This document shows positions 23,335-32,601 of a stretch of 45,166 nt of DNA, in pieces (the first letter of the stretch is position 1; each line of letters opens with the position of its first letter). The DNA comes from JBGSWE01 sp049292975 (GTDB taxonomy: Bacteria > Patescibacteriota > Saccharimonadia > Saccharimonadales > JACDBH01). The stretch is taken from contig JBATRZ010000034.1 of assembly GCA_049292975.1 (NCBI GenBank), forward strand, positions 1 through 45,166. Reading direction: 5' to 3'. The notes beneath the pieces are model-generated. The model was not told the DNA's origin. It saw only the letters and a program-made list of their open reading frames with translations, and made no database searches. The translations under genes and the position numbers were made by a program.

Positions 23335-23529
23335 AAGGGTCCGACCCTTGGTAATTAACAGCGCAGTGCACATAATTAACACCTCAAAGGGTCCGACCCT
23401 TGGATACCTAACAGTGTAGTGCACATAATTAACACCTCTAAGGGTCCGACCCTTGGTAACCTTGGTAATTAACAGCGTAGTTCACACAATTAACACCTCT
23501 AAGGGTCCGACCCTTGGATCGACCCTTGG
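23335..23529. repeat. Four tandem REP-like palindromes
   Basis: The palindrome AAGGGTCCGACCCTT occurs at 23335, 23387, 23440 and 23501, with a fragment GACCCTTGG near 23521. Copies are embedded in a ~52-61-nt unit that also repeats TAATTAACA, GTAGTGCACA and AATTAACACCTC. The GGGTC-GACCC core resembles REP/RAYT-type palindromes. No transposase is nearby. The stretch 23320-23598 contains nothing else. Confidence 0.85.
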
Positions 23530-23598
23530 ACTTGGATATTATTGGAGAATTCTTGGATAGATTGGATGGTCTGGAATCTTCTTCGCTAGCTAATACAC

Positions 23599-24267
23599 CT
23601 ACCGGTGCCAGGCAAGGTACGCCAAGATTACACCTGTGGCGTTAATCGAATAGTGGACCATGACCGGCGCTACCAGGCTGCCGCTGGACTGCCTTAGCCT
23701 GATAAAAATCCAGCCGGCAATACTTGTGGCAATGACGACTATAAGGGTAGTCACCAGCCGGCTTACCCTTAGACCGGAAAAACTAAAGCCAGCAGCCGAC
23801 ATGGTATGCCAGACGCCAAAGGCCAGAGCCGACAGCTTAGCTGCCTGCGGCCCGCTAAGCCGGCGCGCCATCACGGCATATGTTATGCCCCTGAACCACA
23901 GCTCCTCGAACAGCACGGTGGTTGCCGGCAGGGTTACAAAAATATACAGCAGGATTTTGCCAAGCGATCGGTTGTATCTTTCGTCCAGGAACCAGTCTGA
24001 ATTAATTAACAAGGCAACTGACATTATCAGTACTATTCCGGCCGACCACGTAAGCCCTAGCATAAAACCCTTTTTTAGGCTGCGGCTATCAAGGCCTAGT
24101 TCGCTGCGGCTTAGTTTTAGCCGGTAGCATACCGCCAGCATGCCCAAGTAGCCAAAAATTATGGCGGGCAGCCTAAGACCGTTTATAGACAATAACAACG
24201 CGCCCGCTACAGAGGCCATGAATAACAAGCCAATCCCGATGATGTTGGGCGCCTTGAGCGGTTTCAT
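23599..24267 (-). CDS. CPBP-family intramembrane protease
   Basis: About 222 residues, six or more hydrophobic spans. The CPBP (Abi/CAAX protease) signature is FEELWFRGITYAVMARRL (EExxxR) near residue 140, with the following motifs FGVWHTMSAAGF (FxxxH) and APVMVHYSINATG (HxxxN/D). Such proteins cleave prenylated or other membrane substrates and often modify peptide or immunity systems. An in-frame TTG at 24270 immediately precedes the ATG at 24267; both follow the stop of the upstream hydrolase directly (TAGTTGATG), so the two genes are coupled. Confidence 0.88.
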   Translation of the reverse strand: MKPLKAPNIIGIGLLFMASVAGALLLSINGLRLPAIIFGYLGMLAVCYRLKLSRSELGLDSRSLKKGFMLGLTWSAGIVLIMSVALLINSDWFLDERYNRSLGKILLYIFVTLPATTVLFEELWFRGITYAVMARRLSGPQAAKLSALAFGVWHTMSAAGFSFSGLRVSRLVTTLIVVIATSIAGWIFIRLRQSSGSLVAPVMVHYSINATGVILAYLAWHR

Positions 24268-24270
24268 CAA

Positions 24271-25938
24271 CTACAGCGACGAGCCCGAGGGCTCCTGGTA
24301 GTAGGTTTGGTTTAAGAAATCCTGGAGACTTGCCGATTTTTCCTGATCCCAGCCGTCCGGAGGCACTACAGCCGCCCAGGCATAGACGGACGTATCCATG
24401 TAGTAATGGCCGTCACCAACCGGTGCGGAGGCGGCTATGGCCTGATCCAGGCCTACCTGCAGGAATGTGACAACCGGATACCAGGCTGTATCATCGGAGA
24501 CGGCGCGGCCGCGCGGCTCGCTTAGCCAATCCGGTTTGTGAAAAATCAGATCAAAGCTAAACCAAACCACCGGGTCGTTGGCGTGCTGCACAAACAATAC
24601 GCGGCTGCCTTGCCAATTGGTCTGGTCGGCCAGGATATCCTGTTTTGTCGATGCAAAGCGGACGGTTTCGCCGCCCTTATAGACCGGCTGCCATTCGGGA
24701 CTGCCGGCGTCACGGCTATCGGTAGTTTTGCGCCAAACCTCGCTATCGTTAGGGCTGCCTACAAACAACGCGCCGTCCGTAGACCGGCGGATGTCATTTA
24801 TACCGCTAAAGGCCGATTGGCCGCCAAACGAACCCAGGCTTAAACCATAAACGATTAGTTTGGGACGGCTGTCTGCCGGCAGTGTCCGCCACTCGTCAAT
24901 CACCGTATCGTACAGTGCCCGGCCGGCATCCCTGGCTTCTTGCTGGTCTACCAAAAACGAAATCCAGCTGGGCAAAAACGAGTATTGCTGCGACACAATC
25001 GCCGTATCACCGCCGTGCATGAATTCGATAGCATCGACAACCTTAGGATCCAACCAGCCGGTGCCGGTAGAGGTGGCAACCACCAGGACTTTACGGTCAA
25101 ATGCCCCCGTCCTTTTCAGCTCGGCCAGCGCTAGTTCGGCGCGTGCTTCGGCCGTATCGGCGCTGGCCAGCCCGGCATAAACCCGGATAGGCTCTTTGGC
25201 CGGCGACTTATTGTAATCGCTGATTTCTGATACGCTCGGGCCGCTGCCCACAAACCCCCTGCCTTGAAAGCCGATTTTTTCCCAGGGCACGATTGAATCA
25301 GGGCTGCCTGACCGTTCACTTTGGGTAGGCTGGATTATACCCTCGGGGGCGGTGTTATCACGGGCGCCAAAGCCTTTGTTGGCCAAAGCCAAAAAGCCAT
25401 TTAGCAGCACGCCGCTAATCAGCAGGTAGACAAGCAGCCCGGCAGACACAATTCCAAGGCTAGCGCCCACCCGGCGGGGCAGCTTTTTTTGGGCGATGCG
25501 CATAAGCTTGCGGGCCAGCCGGCGCACCGACCTGGCAATACCCAGCAAGCCAACAAACAACCCTGCCGACAAAATAAAGACGGCCAGCAGACTGGCATTG
25601 ATTGGCTCGACGCCTAGCAGCATCCGGACTTCGTTTTGCCAATGCCGCCCCAGCAATAATATGGCAATCAGCAGGGGGATACCTGCGTATTTTAGGATTC
25701 GCCAGGCTTGTCGCTTGCGGCCTGGCTTTGGCTCCTTTTCAAACAACCACCTGGCAAGCCAACTTACGGCTGTACCCAGACCATAGCCCACGGCCATACT
25801 AATGCCGCTTACCGCGCCTTGCAGCCACCATGGCCTCGGCAGCAGCGACGGCAGCATCGAAACCATAAAGAAAAACAGCAAAAACACCAGGCCAACAAAG
25901 TTATAGCGCTCTATATCGTAAAACTTTTTTCTGGTCAC
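24271..25938 (-). CDS. Membrane alpha/beta-hydrolase (Abhydrolase_9 type)
   Basis: 555 residues. Four N-terminal membrane spans (about 15-35, 45-65, 85-105, 110-130, plus one near 165-185), then an extracytoplasmic catalytic domain with PIRVYAGLASADTAEARAEL, VVATSTGTGWLDP and the nucleophile-elbow region VYGLSLGSFGGQSAF, ending with RVLFVQHANDPVVWFS and WYPVVTF. This matches the Abhydrolase_9_N/Abhydrolase_9 pair known mainly from actinobacteria; substrate unknown. Start is GTG at 25938; an in-frame ATG is not available nearby. Two-gene operon with the CPBP protease. Confidence 0.85.
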   Translation of the reverse strand: MTRKKFYDIERYNFVGLVFLLFFFMVSMLPSLLPRPWWLQGAVSGISMAVGYGLGTAVSWLARWLFEKEPKPGRKRQAWRILKYAGIPLLIAILLLGRHWQNEVRMLLGVEPINASLLAVFILSAGLFVGLLGIARSVRRLARKLMRIAQKKLPRRVGASLGIVSAGLLVYLLISGVLLNGFLALANKGFGARDNTAPEGIIQPTQSERSGSPDSIVPWEKIGFQGRGFVGSGPSVSEISDYNKSPAKEPIRVYAGLASADTAEARAELALAELKRTGAFDRKVLVVATSTGTGWLDPKVVDAIEFMHGGDTAIVSQQYSFLPSWISFLVDQQEARDAGRALYDTVIDEWRTLPADSRPKLIVYGLSLGSFGGQSAFSGINDIRRSTDGALFVGSPNDSEVWRKTTDSRDAGSPEWQPVYKGGETVRFASTKQDILADQTNWQGSRVLFVQHANDPVVWFSFDLIFHKPDWLSEPRGRAVSDDTAWYPVVTFLQVGLDQAIAASAPVGDGHYYMDTSVYAWAAVVPPDGWDQEKSASLQDFLNQTYYQEPSGSSL

Positions 25939-26082
25939 CTGTAACTGTTCCCATTTTTTATCATTAATCTAATCATACAGCCTTCGGGTTAGTTTTACAT
26001 CTGCCGGGCTGGTAGCGAACTTTCTAACACGCCCCTTAGCATTTATGGGCTGTTTTGCCGCTTTCATAGAGTTGGTAGATAT

Positions 26083-26088
26083 TATAAG
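26083..26088 (+). promoter_or_regulatory. -10 box of the restriction operon
   Basis: TATAAG, 10 nt before the ATG at 26099, so the leader would be only 3-4 nt. The surrounding DNA repeats AGATATT and GATAGAT, possibly operator half-sites. Confidence 0.5.
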
Positions 26089-26098
26089 ATATTGATAG

Positions 26099-26287
26099 AT
26101 GAATAAGAAGAACGACCTGCCGGAGTATTTAACGCTTAAGGAAGTTTCAAGTGTGCTCAAAGTCCACGAAAACACGCTAAGAAATTGGGACAGAAACGGT
26201 ACTCTAAAGGCTATTCGCATCGGCGGCCGCAGAATACGTCGCTACAAAAAAGAAGACATAATAAAATTCATGGAATCAAATGGCTAG
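26099..26287 (+). CDS. Small HTH protein, MerR/excisionase type
   Basis: 62 residues forming a single DNA-binding domain: YLTLKEVSSVLKVHENTLRN is the helix-turn-helix, followed by WDRNGTLKAIRIGGRRIRRY (wing) and KKEDIIKFME. This is the HTH_17/MerR-like family used by excisionases and small regulators. It precedes mod by 12 nt in the same AT-rich block, so it likely controls the restriction genes in the manner of a controller protein; that role is inference. Confidence 0.8.
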   Translation: MNKKNDLPEYLTLKEVSSVLKVHENTLRNWDRNGTLKAIRIGGRRIRRYKKEDIIKFMESNG

Positions 26288-26299
26288 TAAGGAAAACAA

Positions 26300-27988
26300 A
26301 TGAGCAAAAAGTTAGACGAATACACAAAAGATGAATTACTTGCTTACATAGCTAAGTTGAATAAGGACACTAAGTTTGGCTTGGTGTGGAATCCAAAGCA
26401 AGAAAATATAGTCGCGGAGTGCGAAACCAAAGTACCAGTGCTGCAAGAGGTAACAGATAAGGCTATTGCTAAAGCTGGAGATGATGAACCAACTCACTTA
26501 CTGCTAGAGGGCGATAATTATCACTCACTGTCTGTACTTAATTACACTCATGCAGGCAAGGTAGATGTTATTTACATTGATCCGCCGTACAACACGGGCA
26601 ATAAAGACTTTATTTACAACGACCATTACGTAGACAAGGATGATCCATATAGACACAGTGAATGGTTGAGCTTTATGGACAATCGCCTTAGGTTGGCAAA
26701 AGACCTCTTATCTGAAACGGGAATTGTATTTATGAGCATAGACGATAATGAGCAGGCTCACCTTAGAATTCTTAGCGACACTATATTCGGCGAGGAAAAC
26801 TTCATAGCAAATATTGCAGTTTACTCTAACCCACGAGGTAGGCAGTCAAGTCAAGACATTGCAGATACACATGAATATGTACTAATTTATCGAAAAACCA
26901 ATAAAGCTAGTATTTATGGGGAAAGACTTACCGAAGACCAAACAAAGGAATACACAAAGATTGATGATGGCGGTAAGTACAGAGAAATCGGCTTGCGATT
27001 GCGAGGAGGTAGAGCCACAGCCGAAGAATCTCCGACTTTACATTTCCCCTTATTTTTTAATATAAAGACCAACACATTATCAACTGAGAAAAAAGCTGGT
27101 AACGAATGGGTTGAGATTATACCTAAGTTTACGGACGGTACACTAGGAACTTGGCGCTGGAGTAAAGTTAAAATCAATAAAGATATGCATCTTCTGAGAG
27201 TGCGCAAGGTTAATGGTACAGATGGGCAAAGATATGATGTTTTCCAAAAGGACTATCTGCACGATGAAAAGAGAAGAAAAGTAAAGAGTTTATGGAATGA
27301 AAAGGAAATTAACTATGATCGCGCCTCTGCGGAGCTGAAGGCAATATTTGGTTCGAAATCATTTGACTATGCTAAGCCACTTTATCTATTGCGTAAGATT
27401 ATTGGAATGGCAACGACTGATAAAGGCATTGTGTTGGATTTTTTTGCAGGAACAGGCACTACAGGGCATGCGGTATTACAATTAAATGCATTAGACAGCG
27501 GTAAACGCCAATTTATCTTAGGTACAAATAATGAAAATGGTATCGCCGAAAATATTACTTATGAGCGTATTAACAAGGCAATAAACGGTTATGGACAGAC
27601 CTCCGGGATCCCTGCTAATCTTCGCTATTTCAAGACAGACTTTGTTGAAGTTCAGGGCTTGAGCAGACTTACCGATGACGACAAGCTGGAAATAACCAAA
27701 GAGATGGGGGCAATGATTGCCCTGCGGGAAAACTCTTTTAAGCAAAAAGAGCAAACAAGCCATTGGCAAACATACGAAAACGCAACGCAACTAACGGCTA
27801 TATATTACCGTGAAGACAAGACAAAGATTGATGAGTATATAGCCAAGTTGAACTCTCAAGACAAACCCGTAAAGCTGTACGTGTTCGGCTGGGGCAAAAA
27901 TGCTGGTACAGAATATGCAAGCAAAAAGATTAGTGTAGAGGATATTCCTGAACCACTGATAGAAGTGTATAAGGAGATTGCAAAATGA
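26300..27988 (+). CDS. mod: Type III restriction system DNA methyltransferase (Mod)
   Basis: 562-residue site-specific adenine methyltransferase. Beta-class order: motif IV DPPYNTGNKDFIYNDHYV near residue 95 first, then the target-recognition region, then SAM-binding motif I DFFAGTGTTGHAVLQLN near 385. LLLEGDNYHSLSVL and RHSEWLSFMDNRLRLAKDLL are typical of type III/I-like Mod proteins. It methylates one strand of an asymmetric site and also gives Res its specificity. AAGGA lies 8 nt before the ATG. Its stop overlaps the start of res (ATGATTAT). No homopolymer or tetranucleotide tract typical of phase-variable mod genes was seen. Confidence 0.93.
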   Translation: MSKKLDEYTKDELLAYIAKLNKDTKFGLVWNPKQENIVAECETKVPVLQEVTDKAIAKAGDDEPTHLLLEGDNYHSLSVLNYTHAGKVDVIYIDPPYNTGNKDFIYNDHYVDKDDPYRHSEWLSFMDNRLRLAKDLLSETGIVFMSIDDNEQAHLRILSDTIFGEENFIANIAVYSNPRGRQSSQDIADTHEYVLIYRKTNKASIYGERLTEDQTKEYTKIDDGGKYREIGLRLRGGRATAEESPTLHFPLFFNIKTNTLSTEKKAGNEWVEIIPKFTDGTLGTWRWSKVKINKDMHLLRVRKVNGTDGQRYDVFQKDYLHDEKRRKVKSLWNEKEINYDRASAELKAIFGSKSFDYAKPLYLLRKIIGMATTDKGIVLDFFAGTGTTGHAVLQLNALDSGKRQFILGTNNENGIAENITYERINKAINGYGQTSGIPANLRYFKTDFVEVQGLSRLTDDDKLEITKEMGAMIALRENSFKQKEQTSHWQTYENATQLTAIYYREDKTKIDEYIAKLNSQDKPVKLYVFGWGKNAGTEYASKKISVEDIPEPLIEVYKEIAK

Positions 27989-30282
27989 TTATTCTAAAAC
28001 CATTTCAAGAAAAGGCCGTGTTCAAGCTCAAGGATAATTTCTTGATGTTATGGAAAAGCGAAACACGAGGTGCAAACCTTATTCTTAAAGCACCTACTGG
28101 TAGCGGCAAGACTACGATGATTGCACAGTTTTTACGGGATCTAACAGGCGAACCACGCTTTACAAATGCTGATGTAGCGTTCTTGTGGATCACTAAAGGA
28201 TCATTGGCACAACAAAGCAAAGACAAGCTATTCCAATATTACGATGGTGCAAGCGAAAACAAACTACTAGACATGAACGACTTAAGAGATGGCGCACTGC
28301 CGCGTAATGCCGTGTTCTTTATCAACTGGGAAAAGCTAGTTAGTAAGTCCGCCGAAAACCGTAAGCTACGTACAGACGGCGACACTACCACGAGTTTTGA
28401 TACTTACATAGACGCTACTCACGCCAAAGGCCGTGAGATTGTGCTGATTATTGATGAAGAACATTTGGCTGCGAATACAGTACTAGCAAGCGACCTGATA
28501 CAAAACACCATCAAGCCACGTATCATATTGGGCATATCTGCTACACCTCAAAATGCAGGTGCAATGGCTGTTGTAGTCCCACGAGAAGACGTGATTGAAA
28601 GCGGGCTACTCAAAGAAAAAATCATATTCCAAACCGAAGAAGACCTGCGTAAATATTCAGGTACGGAAACAAACCAAGATGAGATATTGCTAGAACTTGC
28701 GTGGAAGAAGCACCAAGAACTTATAAAGCACTACAAAGACATTGGCGAAAAGATTAACCCACTTGTATTGATACAGCTACCAAATGACGATAAGGCGAGT
28801 GTAGAAACAGGTACTAGCAAGCGTGATATTGTGGTGGCGTTCCTGAAAGCAAAAGGCGTTACGGACGATGAGATTGCTGTATGGCTAGACAAAGATAAAA
28901 TAAACCTCACTACGATAGTGGAGAACGATTCTCCTGTATCGTTCCTGCTGTTCAAACAAGCCGCTGCGACTGGCTGGGATTGTCCACGTGCTGGAGTGCT
29001 GGTAATGTTCCGTGAGATTAAGAACGCTACCTTTGCTATACAGACCGTAGGCCGTATTCTGCGTATGCCGCTGGCAAAACACTTTACTGTTCCTGCACTT
29101 AATCTAGGCTACCTGTATACCAACTATAAGCGTAACGAGGTAGTAGCTACATATGACAAAAATGGTATCGGCGAAAACCGTCCTACTGTCTATGAATCAG
29201 TCCGAAAGCCAGAGGTTACGCCGCTAACACTTGAAACGGTTACATCTGCACGTAATGACTACAATGACTTAGGCGATTCATTCCAGCGAACTTTTAGCGA
29301 AGTAGCTAATAAACACTTTGGCATAGCAGAATCGTTTGATATTCGTGAGCGTATAGCAAAGATTGAAGCAAAAGGCTTGAATCTAAAGCCAGAAATTACA
29401 AGCGATATGATTACTGGCGTAGAAATAGACGACTACGACAACTTCGTATCAGAGCTAAAAGCTGAAGGTAGCAGCCAGGAATTAAAGGTATCGTTGCACG
29501 ATATTGAACGCTTGTATAACCTGCATTGCTTTAAGATTATTAGCGACCAGACAGACGAACGAACCAAGTATGCTCCTGCACGATCTTGGGGACCGTTAAA
29601 GTCTGCTCTAAACGTGTGGTTCGGGAATAACACTGGCTTGGATCGAGCTGGTTATTACAGAGTAATAATGCAAGATTTTTTGAACGCCGTGAATGGCAAA
29701 GAAAGCGTACTTATTGAAGTTATTCGTAAAGCATTATCGGTTTATCGACCAGTACGTAACAAAGAGATTGCTAAAAAAGCCGAACTAAATCGTGAACGTA
29801 CAGTTGCAACCATAGAAGTGCCCGTTGCTATTGACCGCTTTACTGACTTATATGAAGAGCTTAATGTGAAACGTAATGTATACGACCGCTTTTATATCGG
29901 CAAAGACTATAAAGGTAAGAAGAACGAAGAAAAGTTTTTACGGTTTATTGATGATAATGAGAACGTAGAGTGGTGGCACAAGAACGGCGACCATGGAAGC
30001 CTGTACTTTGCTGTAACGTATATGGACGGCGAGATTGAAAAACTCTTTTACCCTGATTGGTTTATTAAGACTAAAGACAAGGTATGGATTGTTGATACCA
30101 AGAGCGGCGAAACAGCGGATAGTGCTGGTAGCCGTGCTGAGGGTCTTAAAGTGTGGCTTGCTGAACACAACGACATTGACGGTGGCATTGTGATTCCTGG
30201 CGAACTTGATACGTGGAAGATATTTGTTGGCGATGAATACAATGCAAGCGATTCAAGCCAGTGGAAAAATTTTAAGCCATAG
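27985..30282 (+). CDS. res: Type III restriction enzyme subunit (Res)
   Basis: 765-residue SF2 helicase with nuclease. Helicase motif I APTGSGKTT (about residue 37), motif II IDEEH near 155, motif III SATPQN, motif VI QTVGRILRMP near 355. C-terminal nuclease motif PDWFIKTKDKVWIVDTKSGE fits PD-(D/E)xK. Needs Mod for site recognition and cleaves at a distance after ATP-driven switching. Overlaps mod by 4 nt. The gene is intact, so the system is probably active, and it is AT-richer than the flanks, indicating acquisition. Confidence 0.93.
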   Translation: MIILKPFQEKAVFKLKDNFLMLWKSETRGANLILKAPTGSGKTTMIAQFLRDLTGEPRFTNADVAFLWITKGSLAQQSKDKLFQYYDGASENKLLDMNDLRDGALPRNAVFFINWEKLVSKSAENRKLRTDGDTTTSFDTYIDATHAKGREIVLIIDEEHLAANTVLASDLIQNTIKPRIILGISATPQNAGAMAVVVPREDVIESGLLKEKIIFQTEEDLRKYSGTETNQDEILLELAWKKHQELIKHYKDIGEKINPLVLIQLPNDDKASVETGTSKRDIVVAFLKAKGVTDDEIAVWLDKDKINLTTIVENDSPVSFLLFKQAAATGWDCPRAGVLVMFREIKNATFAIQTVGRILRMPLAKHFTVPALNLGYLYTNYKRNEVVATYDKNGIGENRPTVYESVRKPEVTPLTLETVTSARNDYNDLGDSFQRTFSEVANKHFGIAESFDIRERIAKIEAKGLNLKPEITSDMITGVEIDDYDNFVSELKAEGSSQELKVSLHDIERLYNLHCFKIISDQTDERTKYAPARSWGPLKSALNVWFGNNTGLDRAGYYRVIMQDFLNAVNGKESVLIEVIRKALSVYRPVRNKEIAKKAELNRERTVATIEVPVAIDRFTDLYEELNVKRNVYDRFYIGKDYKGKKNEEKFLRFIDDNENVEWWHKNGDHGSLYFAVTYMDGEIEKLFYPDWFIKTKDKVWIVDTKSGETADSAGSRAEGLKVWLAEHNDIDGGIVIPGELDTWKIFVGDEYNASDSSQWKNFKP

Positions 30283-30392
30283 GCGTGCAGATTATACGCA
30301 AGAGAACAAAAACTCCGCAATAACTCCCGTTTTAGCGCTAGACATGTGTCGCACAAATTGCCCACTTCTATGCAACGGGAATTTTGTATTGG

Positions 30393-30398
30393 TATAAT
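30393..30398 (+). promoter_or_regulatory. -10 box of the rhodanese gene
   Basis: TATAAT, 6 nt before the ATG at 30405; no Shine-Dalgarno. Predicted leaderless start. Confidence 0.7.
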
Positions 30399-30404
30399 TT
30401 ATAT

Positions 30405-30671
30405 ATGAGCCAGAACCAAATAATCATAGACGTGCGCGAACCATACGAGTACCAAGCAGGCCATGTTGAGGGCGCTATAAATATTCCGCCGGCCAGCTTG
30501 AGCGCGGGTGCACCAAGCCTGGACGGTATAGATAAAAACGCCGGACTAATCGTCTATTGCAGGACAGGCAGCCGCTCGGCCGTTGCTATCCAGATGCTGA
30601 AACAAATGGGGTTTACTAGTCTTACCAACGGTATAAACGCCGAGCACGTAATCAAGAATTACTTATCCTAG
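30405..30671 (+). CDS. Rhodanese-like sulfurtransferase
   Basis: 88-residue single-domain rhodanese. IIIDVREPYEYQAGHVEGAI at the N-terminus, INIPPASL, and the active-site loop CRTGSRS with the catalytic cysteine near residue 57. Moves sulfur between thiosulfate or persulfides and acceptors. I start at ATG 30405 (MSQNQ) because of the TATAAT box 6 nt before it; a longer frame opens at 30384 but would place the start in front of the promoter. Stop overlaps the stop of the convergent phosphatase gene (CTAG). Confidence 0.92.
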   Translation: MSQNQIIIDVREPYEYQAGHVEGAINIPPASLSAGAPSLDGIDKNAGLIVYCRTGSRSAVAIQMLKQMGFTSLTNGINAEHVIKNYLS

Positions 30672-31396
30672 ACCAAAGCAGTCCTTAGATCGGCCCAGTC
30701 TGAGCTGGGGCTCGCGCTGCCCTGGCTAAGGCAAGGATCGGCGCTGCGCTTCCATCTTAGGTTTTCGTCGATGCTGCCATCATGGGGGCTAACATTGGTG
30801 TAGTGCATGATGTAGCCATTGCTAATCTGATCGGTATCAACCCGCTCGATTTCGTCAAGATCCAGCCCATCTATGGACATGTGAGCCGCCCACATAACAT
30901 CTCTGTGCGTCATGATGAGAGCGGTGTGATAATTTTTATTCAGCTCCAGCAGCATGCCGGTTAGCCTGGCAGAAACCTTTAGCAGTGACTCTCCGTCCGG
31001 CGGTGTCCAGTGAAAAGGATAATCAAGCATTTGCTGGTAACTTTTTGGGAATAGCTGCTGGTGTTTTTGCCTGGTCATGCCCTGGATAGCGCCGCGGTCG
31101 CGTTCGGACAGGCGCGGCTCGTCCTGCCAATTATCAGACAGCCCGCATGATTTAGCCGATTGCTTGGTGCGAATAAGCGGCGAGGTAAGGTACCTGTCGA
31201 ACTGATCAAAACCATAGGCCGCAAGGACATACCCGGCTATCCATACCCCCGCCGCCCGCGACTGCCGGTGCCCTCTTTCGGTTTGTTCTTCGTTTTTGGG
31301 GTGTTTTAAAGCCTGCGCGCCGGCTTGGCGCCTGATATCGCCCTCGCTCTCACCATGGCGGACAAAAACAAGATGACGCGGCCGCAGCAACTCCAT
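30668..31396 (-). CDS. Histidine phosphatase (phosphoglycerate mutase-like)
   Basis: 242 residues. LVFVRHGESEGDIRR holds the phosphorylated histidine (RHG); TSPLIRTKQSA is the second family motif; ERDRGAIQGM and the later ALIMTHRDVMWAAH supply the acid and second histidine. Substrate unknown. It begins 2 nt after the stop of the NarK-like transporter, so it is the last gene of the molybdo-enzyme operon, and ends on a CTAG shared with the rhodanese. Confidence 0.88.
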   Translation of the reverse strand: MELLRPRHLVFVRHGESEGDIRRQAGAQALKHPKNEEQTERGHRQSRAAGVWIAGYVLAAYGFDQFDRYLTSPLIRTKQSAKSCGLSDNWQDEPRLSERDRGAIQGMTRQKHQQLFPKSYQQMLDYPFHWTPPDGESLLKVSARLTGMLLELNKNYHTALIMTHRDVMWAAHMSIDGLDLDEIERVDTDQISNGYIMHYTNVSPHDGSIDENLRWKRSADPCLSQGSASPSSDWADLRTALV

Positions 31397-31398
31397 TG

Positions 31399-32598
31399 CT
31401 ACAGTGTACCGTATAGCTTCTTGTCCTTGAATCTGCGGTTAATGTATATCAGAACAACCAGTGCCGTTACCGATAGCATTATCAAGGCAAGAGTGTAAGA
31501 ATGCATGCGTTGGTAAGTAAACCCAAGCAGTAGCGGCGGCAAGAACCCCCCCAGGCCGCCAGCCGCCCCTACAATGCCCGTAACGCTTCCCATTACATCC
31601 GGTTTGGCGAGTTTGCCAACCAGGGCAAATACCGCACCATTGGCGCAGCCAAGCACAAATGCTAATGATAGGTAGGCAACGGTGGTCTGTAATTGCAGGG
31701 TTGGCTGGAATGCCGCAAAAGCCGCCAGCGGGATAACACTGCAAAGCGCCAGCCTTACAACGCGTTGGGCGCCAACCTTATCGCCAAGCCAGCCGCCAAC
31801 CGGCCGGGCAATCGTAGCCAGCAGCACAAAACCAGCCGCGCGGGCGGCGGCATCGGTCAGCGACAAACCGTAAGAAACTTTTAGCAGTACCGGCAAATAA
31901 ACACCAAACGCCACAAAAGCGCCGAAGGTTACGGCGTATACCGATGACAAATCCCAAGTCAGCCGCAATTTGGCAGCCGCTAGCAGCCGGGCCGCCGAAG
32001 AGCCCTTGGCTGGTTTCCAGCCGGGTGCGTTTTTTGCCCAAAGCATGAAAACCGCCGCCATTAATATCAACAGGGCAGCAACAATAACAAATGCCGTATC
32101 GCGGCCAAAGGCACTTGCCAACCGCGGCGTAGCAAAGCCTGATAGCGCTGTGCCGGCGTTACCCATGCTATAAACCCCCAGCACAAATCCGCGGCGTTCG
32201 GGCGCAAACCAGGCGCTTACAAACGGGATACCAATCACAAACGCTGCGCCGCCTAAGCCCAGAAATACCGCGGTAATTAAAAACTGCCGGTAATCACCAG
32301 CCCAAGTCAAAGCAAAAACCGGCAGTGAAGTCAGCAGGCACACAATTATAAACATCATCCTGCCGCCAAATTTGTCCGTAAGCATGCCCAGTCCAATCCG
32401 GCCCAGCGAGCCGATAATAACCGGCACCGCCAGCAGCAAAGACAGCATGACCGGCGACAGCGTCAATTCATTGGCAAGCTTTGACCCCAGCGGGCTAAGC
32501 AGCGACCACGCCCAAAAATTTATGACCAGCGCCAGCGTGGCAATACCGAGCGCAAAATACGCCCCCGGTTTGGTTTTTACTGCTTTTTGTTTTGGCAT
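31399..32598 (-). CDS. MFS transporter, nitrate/nitrite porter (NarK/NNP) type
   Basis: 399 residues with 12 predicted spans. NNP-like features: NFWAWSLLSPLGSKLANELT after the first span, GRIGLGMLTDKFGGR in the 2-3 loop, YSMGNAGTALSGF in span 5, and GIVGAAGGLGGFLPPLLLG in span 11, which matches the glycine-rich nitrate signature. Nitrate/nitrite is the likely substrate but other anions are possible. The start follows the stop of the molybdo-enzyme gene by 3 nt. Confidence 0.85.
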   Translation of the reverse strand: MPKQKAVKTKPGAYFALGIATLALVINFWAWSLLSPLGSKLANELTLSPVMLSLLLAVPVIIGSLGRIGLGMLTDKFGGRMMFIIVCLLTSLPVFALTWAGDYRQFLITAVFLGLGGAAFVIGIPFVSAWFAPERRGFVLGVYSMGNAGTALSGFATPRLASAFGRDTAFVIVAALLILMAAVFMLWAKNAPGWKPAKGSSAARLLAAAKLRLTWDLSSVYAVTFGAFVAFGVYLPVLLKVSYGLSLTDAAARAAGFVLLATIARPVGGWLGDKVGAQRVVRLALCSVIPLAAFAAFQPTLQLQTTVAYLSLAFVLGCANGAVFALVGKLAKPDVMGSVTGIVGAAGGLGGFLPPLLLGFTYQRMHSYTLALIMLSVTALVVLIYINRRFKDKKLYGTL

Positions 32599-32601
32599 AT
32601 G

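Noticed and set aside
23335..23529. CRISPR array
   Set aside because: The repeat units recur at 52-61 bp but the intervening sequence is itself repeated rather than unique spacers, and no cas gene is present.
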